A stretch of 64,000 nt of DNA, taken from the NCBI GenBank assembly GCA_963530515.1, contig CAUSEC010000030.1:1-64000 (forward strand). The letters are read 5' to 3'. The stretch's first letter is position 1. Each line of letters begins with the position of its first letter. Positions 7,535-15,573 of the stretch are shown here, piece by piece. A program made the position numbers and the translations under genes. Under the pieces are notes generated by a model. It was not told the DNA's origin. It saw only the letters and a program-made list of their open reading frames with translations, and searched no databases. The stretch comes from CBFFRJ01 sp963530515 (GTDB lineage Bacteria; Pseudomonadota; Gammaproteobacteria; Enterobacterales; Enterobacteriaceae).

Positions 7535-9145
7535 TTAGCGGTTAGCCCATGCCAGTTCCTGCGGTTCGTCGATGACATCGCTGCTGTGGGTTGTGCCATC
7601 AACCTGGAAACGTGTGACCGACTGTTGTAAATGCACCACTTGTTCCTGCAACGAACTGGCGGCGGTGGCCACCTCTGCCACCAGTGAGGCATTCTGCTGA
7701 GTTACGCCGTCCATCTGGTGAATCGCGATATTGATTTGGGTGATACCGCGCGTCTGCTCGCCGGATGCCAGCATCACGTCGTTCATGATTTCCACCACTT
7801 CTTTCACGTCCACCATGACTTCGTTCATGGTTGTCCCTGCTTCTTTCACCAGGCTGGAACCCTTTTCAATGCGGCTCAGAGAGTCATTGATCATGGTGCC
7901 AATCTCTTTTGCTGCCGTCGCACTGCGCTGGGCAAGGATGCGAACTTCTGATGCCACAACGGCAAATCCGCGACCGGCTTCGCCCGCGCGGGCGGCTTCT
8001 ACGGCGGCGTTGAGCGCCAGCAGGTTGGTCTGGAAGGCGATGCCGTCAATCACGCTGACGATGTCACCAATTTTGGCTGAGCTTTTCTCAATGGACGCCA
8101 TGGTGGAGACGACTTCGGACACCACGCTGGCACCACGTGAGGCGGAGCTGGAGGCTTTTAACGACAGTTCATTGGCTTTTTGCGTGTTTTCTTCATTGTT
8201 TTTAACGGTCGCCATGATCTGTTCCATGCTGGACGCCGTTTCATCCAGCGATGCGGCCTGTTGCTCGGTGCGGCTGGACAGGTCGATATTGCCGGAGGCG
8301 ATTTGCTCCACACCGGTGCCGATGGCATCCGTACCGCTGCGCACGCCCAGCACCATGTTTTCCAGCCCGTCACGCATACGTTGTACGGCGGCAAACAGCT
8401 TGGCGATTTCGTTCTTGCCGGTGACATCAATGCGCGCACGCAGATCACCTTCGGCAATGCGGTCAAAGACCGAAATCACGTTATTCAATGGTTTAACAAT
8501 CAGGTTGGTCATCACCGACCAGGCCAGTCCCGCCAGAACCAGCGCGCAGGCAATGGAGAAATAGAGCACGAACTGCATGCGGGAGACGCGACTGTTTGAG
8601 TCGTCGTAGGCGACATCAATGCTTTTGAGCTTATAAGCCACAAGCGCTTTGGACGCTTTATCAAATGCGCCATACAGCGCGGTGGATTTACCGGCGAACT
8701 GGCGATATTCATCCAGCTTGCCTGCTTCCAGCGCCACAAAGGCCGGGCCGATAAATTCTTTCATCAGCTTTTCACGGCTGGTGGCCATTTCCGCGGCAAT
8801 CACCTGTTCTTCCGCGGACTGCGGGTATTTCAGGTAGTCCTCCCATTTCGCACTGGCGCTATCAATTTTGCCTCTGGCGCGTTCCAGTGCCACCCGGGCT
8901 TTGTCTGTTTCACCATTTCCCATTAATGACTCATACAAACGCAGGTCAAGGCGACCACGCAGTAACAGTTCCGAACTCTCATTCAGTGCCACCAGGCCTG
9001 GCAGCACTTCGGTATCCACACGGGCGAAGGATTTATTTCCTGACTGTAAGGCAAATAATCCCAAAACGCCGACGAACAGTAATAAGGCGGTTAATGAGAA
9101 AATCATTATGCTGAGCGCTGTGCGGATCTTTATTTTACGAAACAT
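7535..9145 (-). CDS. Methyl-accepting chemotaxis protein
   Basis: This 536-residue transmembrane chemoreceptor has a first membrane helix at about 10-32, a helical periplasmic sensor to about 188, and a second membrane helix at about 190-212. A HAMP domain follows (KPLNNVISVFDRIAEGDLRARID), then the long methylated coiled coil. Its hairpin tip carries the conserved IAFQTNLLALNAAVEAARAGEAGRGFAVVA. The C-terminus lacks the NWETF pentapeptide that tethers CheR and CheB in Tar and Tsr. The gene is convergent with the peptide importer. In E. coli the receptor Tap senses dipeptides through the binding protein DppA, so sensing via the neighbouring binding protein is a reasonable but unproven idea. 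Confidence 0.92.
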   Translation of the reverse strand: MFRKIKIRTALSIMIFSLTALLLFVGVLGLFALQSGNKSFARVDTEVLPGLVALNESSELLLRGRLDLRLYESLMGNGETDKARVALERARGKIDSASAKWEDYLKYPQSAEEQVIAAEMATSREKLMKEFIGPAFVALEAGKLDEYRQFAGKSTALYGAFDKASKALVAYKLKSIDVAYDDSNSRVSRMQFVLYFSIACALVLAGLAWSVMTNLIVKPLNNVISVFDRIAEGDLRARIDVTGKNEIAKLFAAVQRMRDGLENMVLGVRSGTDAIGTGVEQIASGNIDLSSRTEQQAASLDETASSMEQIMATVKNNEENTQKANELSLKASSSASRGASVVSEVVSTMASIEKSSAKIGDIVSVIDGIAFQTNLLALNAAVEAARAGEAGRGFAVVASEVRILAQRSATAAKEIGTMINDSLSRIEKGSSLVKEAGTTMNEVMVDVKEVVEIMNDVMLASGEQTRGITQINIAIHQMDGVTQQNASLVAEVATAASSLQEQVVHLQQSVTRFQVDGTTHSSDVIDEPQELAWANR

Positions 9146-9251
9146 GGAGTATTCCCTTTTGCCGATATCATCGTGAAATGGAGAGCAGTGTTATCAATAG
9201 CGTTATGAATAAAAACAGGAAGCCTTGAGCGGCCTCCTGTTTGCGACATCA

Positions 9252-10319
9252 TTAATGTTTTTCGTGGGTGCTGGCTAAAAATGCTTTCAGTTTTTCGCTG
9301 TAAAATTTAGCCGACATCATGGTGCCGTGGCCGCTGGTCTCGGTGCTTGCCGGGATCAGGAATAATTCAGCTTGTTTAATTTGTTTTAATTCGCCTGCGA
9401 GGGTGCCGGTTTCAACGGGATTACGTTCGTCATCTGCTGAATTAATAATCAGCATCGGTGCCGTAATACGATTGAGTGCAGGCTGCGCATTATAATTTGC
9501 TGATGAGCCCCAGATATAAATAAAGTCGTTGGCATCAGCGGTGACCGGTGCTGCGAGCCGCTCATCGACCATCTTATCGGCCTCGGCGCGGGTGGGTGCT
9601 TTTTTCTGGTAAGCCAGTGTGCCGCCGGTGGTGGCAATGCTGAACATGATGTTGGCTGTTTTTAGCGCCGGAGGTTGTTGCGTGTAATTGCCCTCGGCCC
9701 AGGCGGGATCGTTTTTAATGGATTCAATCAGCATGCGGCGCAGCATCCAGTTGCGGCCGGAAAGCTCATTAGGCTGAGAAGCCATCGGCACCAGCGCATC
9801 CATCATTGCCGGGTATTTTTCACCCCATAACCAGGTCTGCATGCCCCCCATGGAATAACCCATGACCAGACGCAGATGTGAAATACCTAACCCTTCTTTG
9901 AGTAAACGGTATTGCGCGGTCACCATATCGTCATAATCGTAGCGCGGAAATGCCATCCGCAAACCGTCTGAGGGTTTGGATGATTTTCCGGAGCCGATAC
10001 TTTCAGGGATGATAATAAAATATTTGCTGCTGTCGAGCGCCTGGCCTGGGCCAAATAATTGCCCGGCAAAACCCTCTGCTAATAATGCTTTCACCGGTTG
10101 ATTGGTGCCGTGAAGTAATAACACCGCCGGTTTGCTCTTATCGCCAATCGTGTAGTAGTGAATGCGCAAATCGTCGAGCTTTTCACCGCTGTTGAACGTG
10201 AACGTTTTGGCGGTCCAGTCAGCCTCTGCTGGCGTTGGAAATGCCGTTGCGGCCTGTGTGAAAGGTGACAAAGTTAACAGAATGGCGCATGCCATGCCTG
10301 ATACCATACGAATGAACAT
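9252..10319 (-). CDS. Exported alpha/beta-fold hydrolase (MetX-like superfamily)
   Basis: This 355-residue protein has an N-terminal signal peptide (hydrophobic core at about 8-20, likely cleavage near TQA/AT), so it probably acts in the periplasm. The fold resembles homoserine acetyltransferase-like hydrolases: LLLHGTNQP oxyanion region, nucleophile elbow GYSMGG (Ser at about 153), acid in NSADDERNP, and a base in SGHGT near the end. True MetX is cytoplasmic, so acetyl transfer is unlikely; an esterase or amidase role fits better. The gene is transcribed away from the neighbouring TRAP-type binding-protein gene. The substrate is unknown. Confidence 0.78.
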   Translation of the reverse strand: MFIRMVSGMACAILLTLSPFTQAATAFPTPAEADWTAKTFTFNSGEKLDDLRIHYYTIGDKSKPAVLLLHGTNQPVKALLAEGFAGQLFGPGQALDSSKYFIIIPESIGSGKSSKPSDGLRMAFPRYDYDDMVTAQYRLLKEGLGISHLRLVMGYSMGGMQTWLWGEKYPAMMDALVPMASQPNELSGRNWMLRRMLIESIKNDPAWAEGNYTQQPPALKTANIMFSIATTGGTLAYQKKAPTRAEADKMVDERLAAPVTADANDFIYIWGSSANYNAQPALNRITAPMLIINSADDERNPVETGTLAGELKQIKQAELFLIPASTETSGHGTMMSAKFYSEKLKAFLASTHEKH

Positions 10320-10736
10320 AGAAGTAACTCTTAAGTTATGAGTAGGTTATCGAACTGCGATGGTAGTTTTATTTCGTAAAAACCCAAATAAAAATCAATA
10401 ACATCAAATGCAATAAAGGACGATGCTCTTTTTCTTTGTGTTTTAGCGATACGATTTTAATCCAGTTTTACTTATGCTAATACGCCGTCAGATCCCTTCT
10501 CCTCTCCCTCTTTTCTGAAACAAAAAGCCCACAATTTGTGAGAATACTAACAATCAGTTTTTGACGATATTGGTTGCGGATGACGCTGACATTTACGCGC
10601 GAATCGGAATAGATCCAGAGACTCTGGTGTGCAGATAGCCGATCGTAGTGTGCGGGTAAAAGGGAGCCGCTGTGCTGTGTGCTGTACCCTGGTTACCGAT
10701 CCTTTCTTCATCTTCTCAGCGCGACAAAGGAAATGT
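10320..10736. other. Intergenic region between divergent hydrolase and TRAP-type genes
   Basis: These 417 bases should contain the divergent promoters of both flanking genes. A pyrimidine-rich patch lies at about 10493-10515. No convincing gene, repeat or operator palindrome was seen. Confidence 0.5.
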
Positions 10737-11798
10737 ATGCACGCTAAAAATATCCTCAGAATATCTCTGCCCCTCTTCTTTACCTCTCTGCTGTTACCCA
10801 TGGCGGCTTCAGCCACGCAAACACTGATCTACAGCGATCATGAGCCGCTGGGGGGGATGCGCACCCGGTTTATTAATGACGTTTTGTTTCCGGCAATTGA
10901 AAAAGAATCTCAGGGACGTCTGAAAATAGAGGCGCACTGGGGTGGTGAATTGAGCAGCGGTTACGATGCATTACGCACGGTGGGCAGAGAAGGGAAGGCG
11001 GATATCGCCGTGGTCGTACCTGAATATGCCTCTGATGCGCTGCCATTGAACCAGATTTTTAAAAGTTTTCCGGTGGGGCCGACGGGTGAGCAGCAGGTTG
11101 CCTTCTTTCGCCGTGTTTACGCTGAGATACCGGCATTTTCAGCAGAGCTTGAGAGAAACAATGTGACCAGCATTTTCCTGGCTACCGGCTACCCGCTCTC
11201 TTTTTTCAGCGTCAGGGCAATGACAAATCCCAATGATATCGAGGGCGGCACGTGGCGCTCCGCCAGCTTCTGGCATCGAGATTTCCTGCAAAATGCGGGG
11301 GCCAAACCGGTGACCATGCCGTGGGGCGAACAAACCTATAACGCCCTGAAAACTGGCGCTATCGACGGCATGATATTGAATGTGGATAGCGGCTACGATC
11401 TCAAGGCGTATCAATTTGCCCCCTATGTGCTTCTCTCTAACGATCTCTGGCTGGGGCATCTCTACATTCTGGCGATGAACAAAGACACCTGGAACACACT
11501 TTCCGCCGAAGACCAGGGCGCTATTGCGCGCGCGGCGAAAACCGCCTGGCAATCACTGGGTGGTGTGATGGACAGCAGTTTTAACCGTCAGGTAGAGGAT
11601 TTACGCAGCGTGGGGGCCAGGGTGCGTGTGTTGCTGCCGCAAGAGGTTGCCCGGTGGGAAGCCGCCACGCGTTACCGCGCTGTGCAGGATAAGTGGGTAA
11701 AAGAGCAGGAAGCAAAAGGTGTTAAAGAGGCAGGAACTGTGATGAAGCAGGTCAACGTCATCATGAATGAAACCCTGTCGCAAAAGCCGCAGGAATAA
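10737..11798 (+). CDS. TRAP-type (DctP-like) substrate-binding protein
   Basis: This 353-residue periplasmic binding protein starts at 10737, preceded by AAAGGA. A signal peptide ends near ASA/TQ at about residue 24. The body has DctP-family features: FPAIEKESQGRLKIEAHWGGELSSGYDALRTVGREGKADIAVVVPEYA at the start and GGTWRSASFWHRDFLQNAGAKPVTMPWGEQTYNALKTGAIDGM in the middle. This family delivers carboxylates and related acids to DctQM membrane subunits. No DctQ or DctM gene is adjacent on either side, so it is an orphan here. It may serve a transporter elsewhere, or deliver ligand to a sensor. Convergent with the next LysR gene. Confidence 0.82.
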   Translation: MHAKNILRISLPLFFTSLLLPMAASATQTLIYSDHEPLGGMRTRFINDVLFPAIEKESQGRLKIEAHWGGELSSGYDALRTVGREGKADIAVVVPEYASDALPLNQIFKSFPVGPTGEQQVAFFRRVYAEIPAFSAELERNNVTSIFLATGYPLSFFSVRAMTNPNDIEGGTWRSASFWHRDFLQNAGAKPVTMPWGEQTYNALKTGAIDGMILNVDSGYDLKAYQFAPYVLLSNDLWLGHLYILAMNKDTWNTLSAEDQGAIARAAKTAWQSLGGVMDSSFNRQVEDLRSVGARVRVLLPQEVARWEAATRYRAVQDKWVKEQEAKGVKEAGTVMKQVNVIMNETLSQKPQE

Positions 11799-11803
11799 AA
11801 GGG

Positions 11804-11827
11804 GCGGCTGCTCGTGCTGGCAGCCGC
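11804..11827. terminator. Hairpin between convergent genes
   Basis: GCGGCTGC (11804-11811) pairs perfectly with GCAGCCGC (11820-11827) over an 8-base loop and is followed by a T-rich stretch on the plus strand. It is a likely terminator for the TRAP-type gene. Confidence 0.55.
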
Positions 11828-11855
11828 TATTCATCATCTTTATAAACTGAAATAA

Positions 11856-12737
11856 TTATAAGTCCCAGTCTCTTATTGCAGTCAAAAATACCGATAGCGC
11901 AGGGTTGTTATTCGTTTTTGAATACACGAGGAAATTATTAGCTTGTATATTTGAATCCTCAATGTGCATAAAAGTGACGTTTTTAAACCCCAGCGTTCTG
12001 GCAGAGGCAGGCACAATGGCACACCCCAGGCCTGCATTGACTAAGCCTAAAATAATGTGCGTTTGCCCTAACTGGTGCTGATAGTCTGGTTGAATATTGT
12101 GAAAGGCAAAGAGGTCGGCAATGCGTTCAAAGAAATAACGCCCCTCTACGGGGTCATATTGAAAGAATGGCTCTTTCTCAAACGCACTCAGCGCTATTTT
12201 CCTTTTCCTGGCAAGGGGATGGCTGCTGTGAAACGCCGCCACCATGGTTTCGCCTTTCAGCGGGATATAATCAAGGCGTGGATTTAATGGGACGTTGCGC
12301 ACGAATCCCACATCGATAGATTGGTTTTCAATGGCCTCTATCTGCTTGTGAGAGACGTTTTCGGTGAGCTGCACTTTCAGGCCTGGCGAGGACGTTGCCA
12401 GGTTTTTGAGCAGATCAGGGATGAAGGCCCAGGAGAAAACGGCTGTAAAACCAATGGATAACGTCCCATCTTCGCCTTTGACATACGATTGCGCGGACAT
12501 CGACAGCTGCTCTGTTTGCCTGAGTATTTGCCTTGCTCCCTTCAGCAGGTGTTCACCCATACTCGTCAGCTTTACATGACGGTTATCACGCTCAAACAGC
12601 GCCCCGCCGAGCGCTTTTTCCAGCAGCTGAATCTGGCGGCTGAAGGTGGGCTGCGTCATGTTGAGCCGGGCGGCACCCCGTCCGAAATGCAGTTCTTCCG
12701 CGAGCGTAATAAAGCAACGTAACTGATGATAGTCCAT
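11856..12737 (-). CDS. LysR-family transcriptional regulator
   Basis: This 293-residue regulator has a winged HTH at residues 1-60 (LRCFITLAEELHFGRGAARLNMTQPTFSRQIQLLEKALG), a linker helix, and a two-lobed effector-binding domain. The N-terminus resembles the CatM/BenM/CbbR branch that responds to carboxylic acids. It is divergent from the MFS - dehydrogenase - gudX operon across a 350-base gap containing a large palindrome at 12951. It is therefore the likely regulator of that operon, by analogy with other LysR pairs. Confidence 0.88.
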   Translation of the reverse strand: MDYHQLRCFITLAEELHFGRGAARLNMTQPTFSRQIQLLEKALGGALFERDNRHVKLTSMGEHLLKGARQILRQTEQLSMSAQSYVKGEDGTLSIGFTAVFSWAFIPDLLKNLATSSPGLKVQLTENVSHKQIEAIENQSIDVGFVRNVPLNPRLDYIPLKGETMVAAFHSSHPLARKRKIALSAFEKEPFFQYDPVEGRYFFERIADLFAFHNIQPDYQHQLGQTHIILGLVNAGLGCAIVPASARTLGFKNVTFMHIEDSNIQANNFLVYSKTNNNPALSVFLTAIRDWDL

Positions 12738-13087
12738 GATTTAATTTATGAATCAATATATGTCTCATCAGTATTGTACATGTATCCATGAAATGTCCAT
12801 CATAAAAATCAAGTTGCCAATTCAGGATAAGCAGATGTTATAGATTGTTCTTATTTAACGATATTAATTAACAATGGTGATAGCGAAATAATGATAACGA
12901 AATAACGATAAAGGAAGCGGTGTCGCGGAGTTCCTGGAGTCGGTGTGCAGATTCTATACCACTGTAACAGTGGCATAGAATTTTCAGATTATTTTTATGA
13001 GATTCTTCTTTTATATTTAGCGTGCATGACGGCGCTTAAATGATAAAGGGAGTGTTGATAATAATTAAAATTTTGGAGCTTAATGCC
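12738..13087. other. Regulatory gap between LysR gene and sugar-acid operon
   Basis: These 350 AT-rich bases contain the divergent promoters and the palindrome at 12951-12981. A GTG-type or upstream ATG start of the MFS gene at 13040 is possible, but the GGAG-preceded start at 13088 is preferred. No other gene is supported. Confidence 0.5.
12951..12981. promoter_or_regulatory. 31-bp near-perfect palindrome, probable operator
   Basis: ATTCTATACCACTG (12951-12964) and CAGTGGCATAGAAT (12968-12981) are reverse complements at 13 of 14 positions, separated by TAA. The element lies about 107 bases upstream of the MFS start and 214 bases upstream of the LysR start. Its length and symmetry suggest a dimeric regulator site. 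A full palindrome this long is not the usual T-N11-A LysR site, so another regulator may bind it. Confidence 0.55.
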
Positions 13088-14464
13088 ATGTTGTCACAGA
13101 ACATCAATGAAAAAGGGTCGCGCATAAGAATATGGATCTTATTAATGATTCTGCTCTTATCCACGGTAGCCTATGCGGATCGCTCAATACTCTCCATTGC
13201 CGGTTCAGCCATTAAAGACGAGTTTAATTTATCGACGGTTCAGCTGGGCTTTATTCTCTCGGCCTTCAGTTGGGCTTATGTCATCGGCCAGATACCCGGC
13301 GGGCTTTTTCTTGACCGCTTCGGCACGAAAAAAGTTTACGGCGTCACTTTGGTTATCTGGTCGCTCTCGACCTTAGCGATGGGATTCGTCGGTGCATTTG
13401 AGTCCGGCGTGGCAGGCGTCATCTTTATTATGTTCAGCCTGCGTTTCCTGCTGGGCTTAATCGAAGCGCCGAGTTTCCCCGCGAATGCGAGGGTGGCGGT
13501 GATGTGGTTCCCTAAATCTGAACGTGGCCGTGCCTCCTCGCTGTTTGCGTCTGCGCAATATTTTGCGGTGGGGATTTTCTCTCCTCTCTCAGCCTGGCTG
13601 GTGTCGAAATACGGCTGGCCGTGGCCTTTCTTCGTGCTGGGTATCATCGGGATTATTTCCTTTTTTGCCTGGACCAAATTCATGCACGAACCTCGCCACC
13701 ACCCGATGGTCTCTAAAAAAGAGCTGGATTACATCGTTGAGGGCGGCGCGTTAATCGATATCGACAGTGTGAAAGAGCGTAAAGAAAAACCACCGGTGTC
13801 GTGGGATACCATGAAAAAGCTGCTGGGCAATCGCATGCTGTGGTGTGCGTATATCGGCCAGTACTGCATTATCGCCCTGAGCTATTTCTTTATTACCTGG
13901 TTCCCTATTTATTTAGTGCAGGCACGCGGCATGGATATTTTGCATGCGGGCTTTGCGACAGTCGCGCCGGCCATCTTTGGTTTTGCAGGAGGTATTTCCG
14001 GCGGCATTATCTCAGATTATTTAATTCGTATTGGCTGGACGGTCTCCTGGGCGCGTAAAACGCCGTATATCGTCGGGATGCTGCTGGCATCAACGCTGGT
14101 CTTTGCCGCCATTACTGACAGCAACTTTATGGTTATCGCGCTGATGTCTCTGGCCTTTTACGGCAAAGGCGTCGCCGCAGGCGCAGGAACCTGGGCCATT
14201 ATCAGCGACACCGCGCCACGAGAAGCGGTCGGGCTGGCTGGCGCCGTCTTTAATGGTATCGGCAATATTGCCGGTATTGTGACGCCGATTATTTTTGGCT
14301 ACATCGTTGCCATGACCAATAGCTATGGAACAGGTCTGGTGTTTGTTGCTGCGCACTGCATCGTTGCTGCACTTTGCTTCTGGTTCGTGATGGGGCCGAT
14401 TGTTCGCGTCGGCGAAAATAACACCACGACCGAGAAAGCCCTGTCGGCGGTTCGTCAGTCATAA
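13088..14464 (+). CDS. MFS transporter, anion:cation symporter family (GudP/GarP-like)
   Basis: This 458-residue inner-membrane carrier has twelve predicted helices. The family signature is seen after helix 1 (YADRSILSIAGSAIKDEFNLSTVQLGFILSAFSWAY) and in the helix 2-3 loop (GGLFLDRFGTKKVYG). The start at 13088 has GGAG nine bases upstream. The closest known relatives carry hexarates, galactonate or similar sugar acids. Being first in an operon with a 2-hydroxyacid dehydrogenase and the glucarate dehydratase-related gudX, it probably imports a sugar-derived acid. The exact substrate is not fixed by sequence. Confidence 0.88.
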   Translation: MLSQNINEKGSRIRIWILLMILLLSTVAYADRSILSIAGSAIKDEFNLSTVQLGFILSAFSWAYVIGQIPGGLFLDRFGTKKVYGVTLVIWSLSTLAMGFVGAFESGVAGVIFIMFSLRFLLGLIEAPSFPANARVAVMWFPKSERGRASSLFASAQYFAVGIFSPLSAWLVSKYGWPWPFFVLGIIGIISFFAWTKFMHEPRHHPMVSKKELDYIVEGGALIDIDSVKERKEKPPVSWDTMKKLLGNRMLWCAYIGQYCIIALSYFFITWFPIYLVQARGMDILHAGFATVAPAIFGFAGGISGGIISDYLIRIGWTVSWARKTPYIVGMLLASTLVFAAITDSNFMVIALMSLAFYGKGVAAGAGTWAIISDTAPREAVGLAGAVFNGIGNIAGIVTPIIFGYIVAMTNSYGTGLVFVAAHCIVAALCFWFVMGPIVRVGENNTTTEKALSAVRQS

Positions 14465-14522
14465 ACTGGGTTTGTATTAATCAATATCCTTTTCATACCA
14501 GCAGTCTTTGCTTTTTTTCGCT

Positions 14523-14560
14523 CATCCCGCCCTCTGCAAAATAAAAGCGAGCGCGGGATG
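14523..14560. promoter_or_regulatory. Inverted repeat in the MFS-dehydrogenase gap
   Basis: CATCCCGC (14523-14530) pairs with GCGGGATG (14553-14560) over a 22-base loop, between the MFS stop and the dehydrogenase ribosome site. It could be an intra-operon attenuator or an RNA-stabilising hairpin. The evidence is only the symmetry. Confidence 0.35.
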
Positions 14561-14589
14561 GCTTATCTGAAAACATCGAGGTGACATTA

Positions 14590-15540
14590 ATGGGTACTCA
14601 AAAAATAGATGTGATGGTCATTGCACCCCTTCCGCCTGGCCTTTTAAATGAACTGGAAGACGCGTTCACCGTCCATAACTGGTGGCTGTCTGATGAGAAA
14701 GAGGCGCTGCTTAAACGTGTTTCGTCGCAAATCAGAGGGGTGGTGACGCGTTCACATCTGGGTATTGACGCAGGTATGCTGCAATCGCTTCCGGCATTAG
14801 AAATTGTCTCTATTTTTGGCGTGGGGCTGGATGCGACGGATGTAGCTGCGGCCCACGAGCAGGGCGTCATTGTGACCCATACGCCCGGCGTGCTGAGCGG
14901 CTGCGTGGCAGATACAGCGCTGGGGCACATGCTGAACGTTTCCCGTCGCTATCATGTTGCCGATCGCTATATACGTGAAGGGCAGTGGCTGAAAGAGCCG
15001 TTCCCGTCATCGTCACGGCTGCATGGCAAAATTTGCGGCATCGCGGGTTTAGGGCTGGTGGGACGGGAAGTGGCGAAGCGCGCGCAGGCTTTTGATATGA
15101 CCATCCATTATTATGACCCTTACACCAAACACGATAGTTTCAAACAGTTCGATACCTTAACGGCACTCGCTGAATCGGTTGATTTCCTCGTGCTGACATT
15201 ACCGGGCGGCAAACACACGCATCATATTGTTAATAGTGACGTCCTCAATGCCCTCGGGCCGGACGGTATTTTAGTGAATGTGGCGAGGGGGACGATTGTC
15301 TCACCGCAGGCGTTAATTTCCGCCTTAGCGAATAACGCGATTTTAGGTGCCGGGCTGGATGTGTTTGAGGATGAGCCTAACGTTCCGCTGGAATTACTGG
15401 AATACGATAATGTGTTTCTGACTCCGCATCTGGCCAGTAATACCAGGGAAACCCGTATTGAAATGGCGAACCTGGCGGCCGCCAATATTAAAGGCTACTT
15501 CGAAAATGGCCAGGCGTTAACCCCGGTCAAGCGTAAATAA
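14590..15540 (+). CDS. D-isomer-specific 2-hydroxyacid dehydrogenase
   Basis: This 316-residue NAD(P)-dependent enzyme interconverts 2-hydroxy acids and 2-keto acids. The start at 14590 has GAGG eight bases upstream; a GTG at 14581 is the alternative. The Rossmann motif is GIAGLGLVGREVAKR (about 147-161). The catalytic Arg is in VNVARGTIV, the Glu in GAGLDVFEDEP, and the His in NVFLTPHLAS. The fold matches glyoxylate/hydroxypyruvate reductases of the GhrB type. It sits between a sugar-acid carrier and gudX, so it may reduce or oxidise an intermediate of that pathway. The cofactor and substrate remain open. Confidence 0.87.
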   Translation: MGTQKIDVMVIAPLPPGLLNELEDAFTVHNWWLSDEKEALLKRVSSQIRGVVTRSHLGIDAGMLQSLPALEIVSIFGVGLDATDVAAAHEQGVIVTHTPGVLSGCVADTALGHMLNVSRRYHVADRYIREGQWLKEPFPSSSRLHGKICGIAGLGLVGREVAKRAQAFDMTIHYYDPYTKHDSFKQFDTLTALAESVDFLVLTLPGGKHTHHIVNSDVLNALGPDGILVNVARGTIVSPQALISALANNAILGAGLDVFEDEPNVPLELLEYDNVFLTPHLASNTRETRIEMANLAAANIKGYFENGQALTPVKRK

Positions 15541-15573
15541 TCACGACGAAAATAATAAAAGTTGGATGTTCAC

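Noticed and set aside
12951..12981. Transcription terminator
   Set aside because: The palindrome lies in a divergent promoter region, far from both gene ends, and lacks a T-run, so an operator is more likely.
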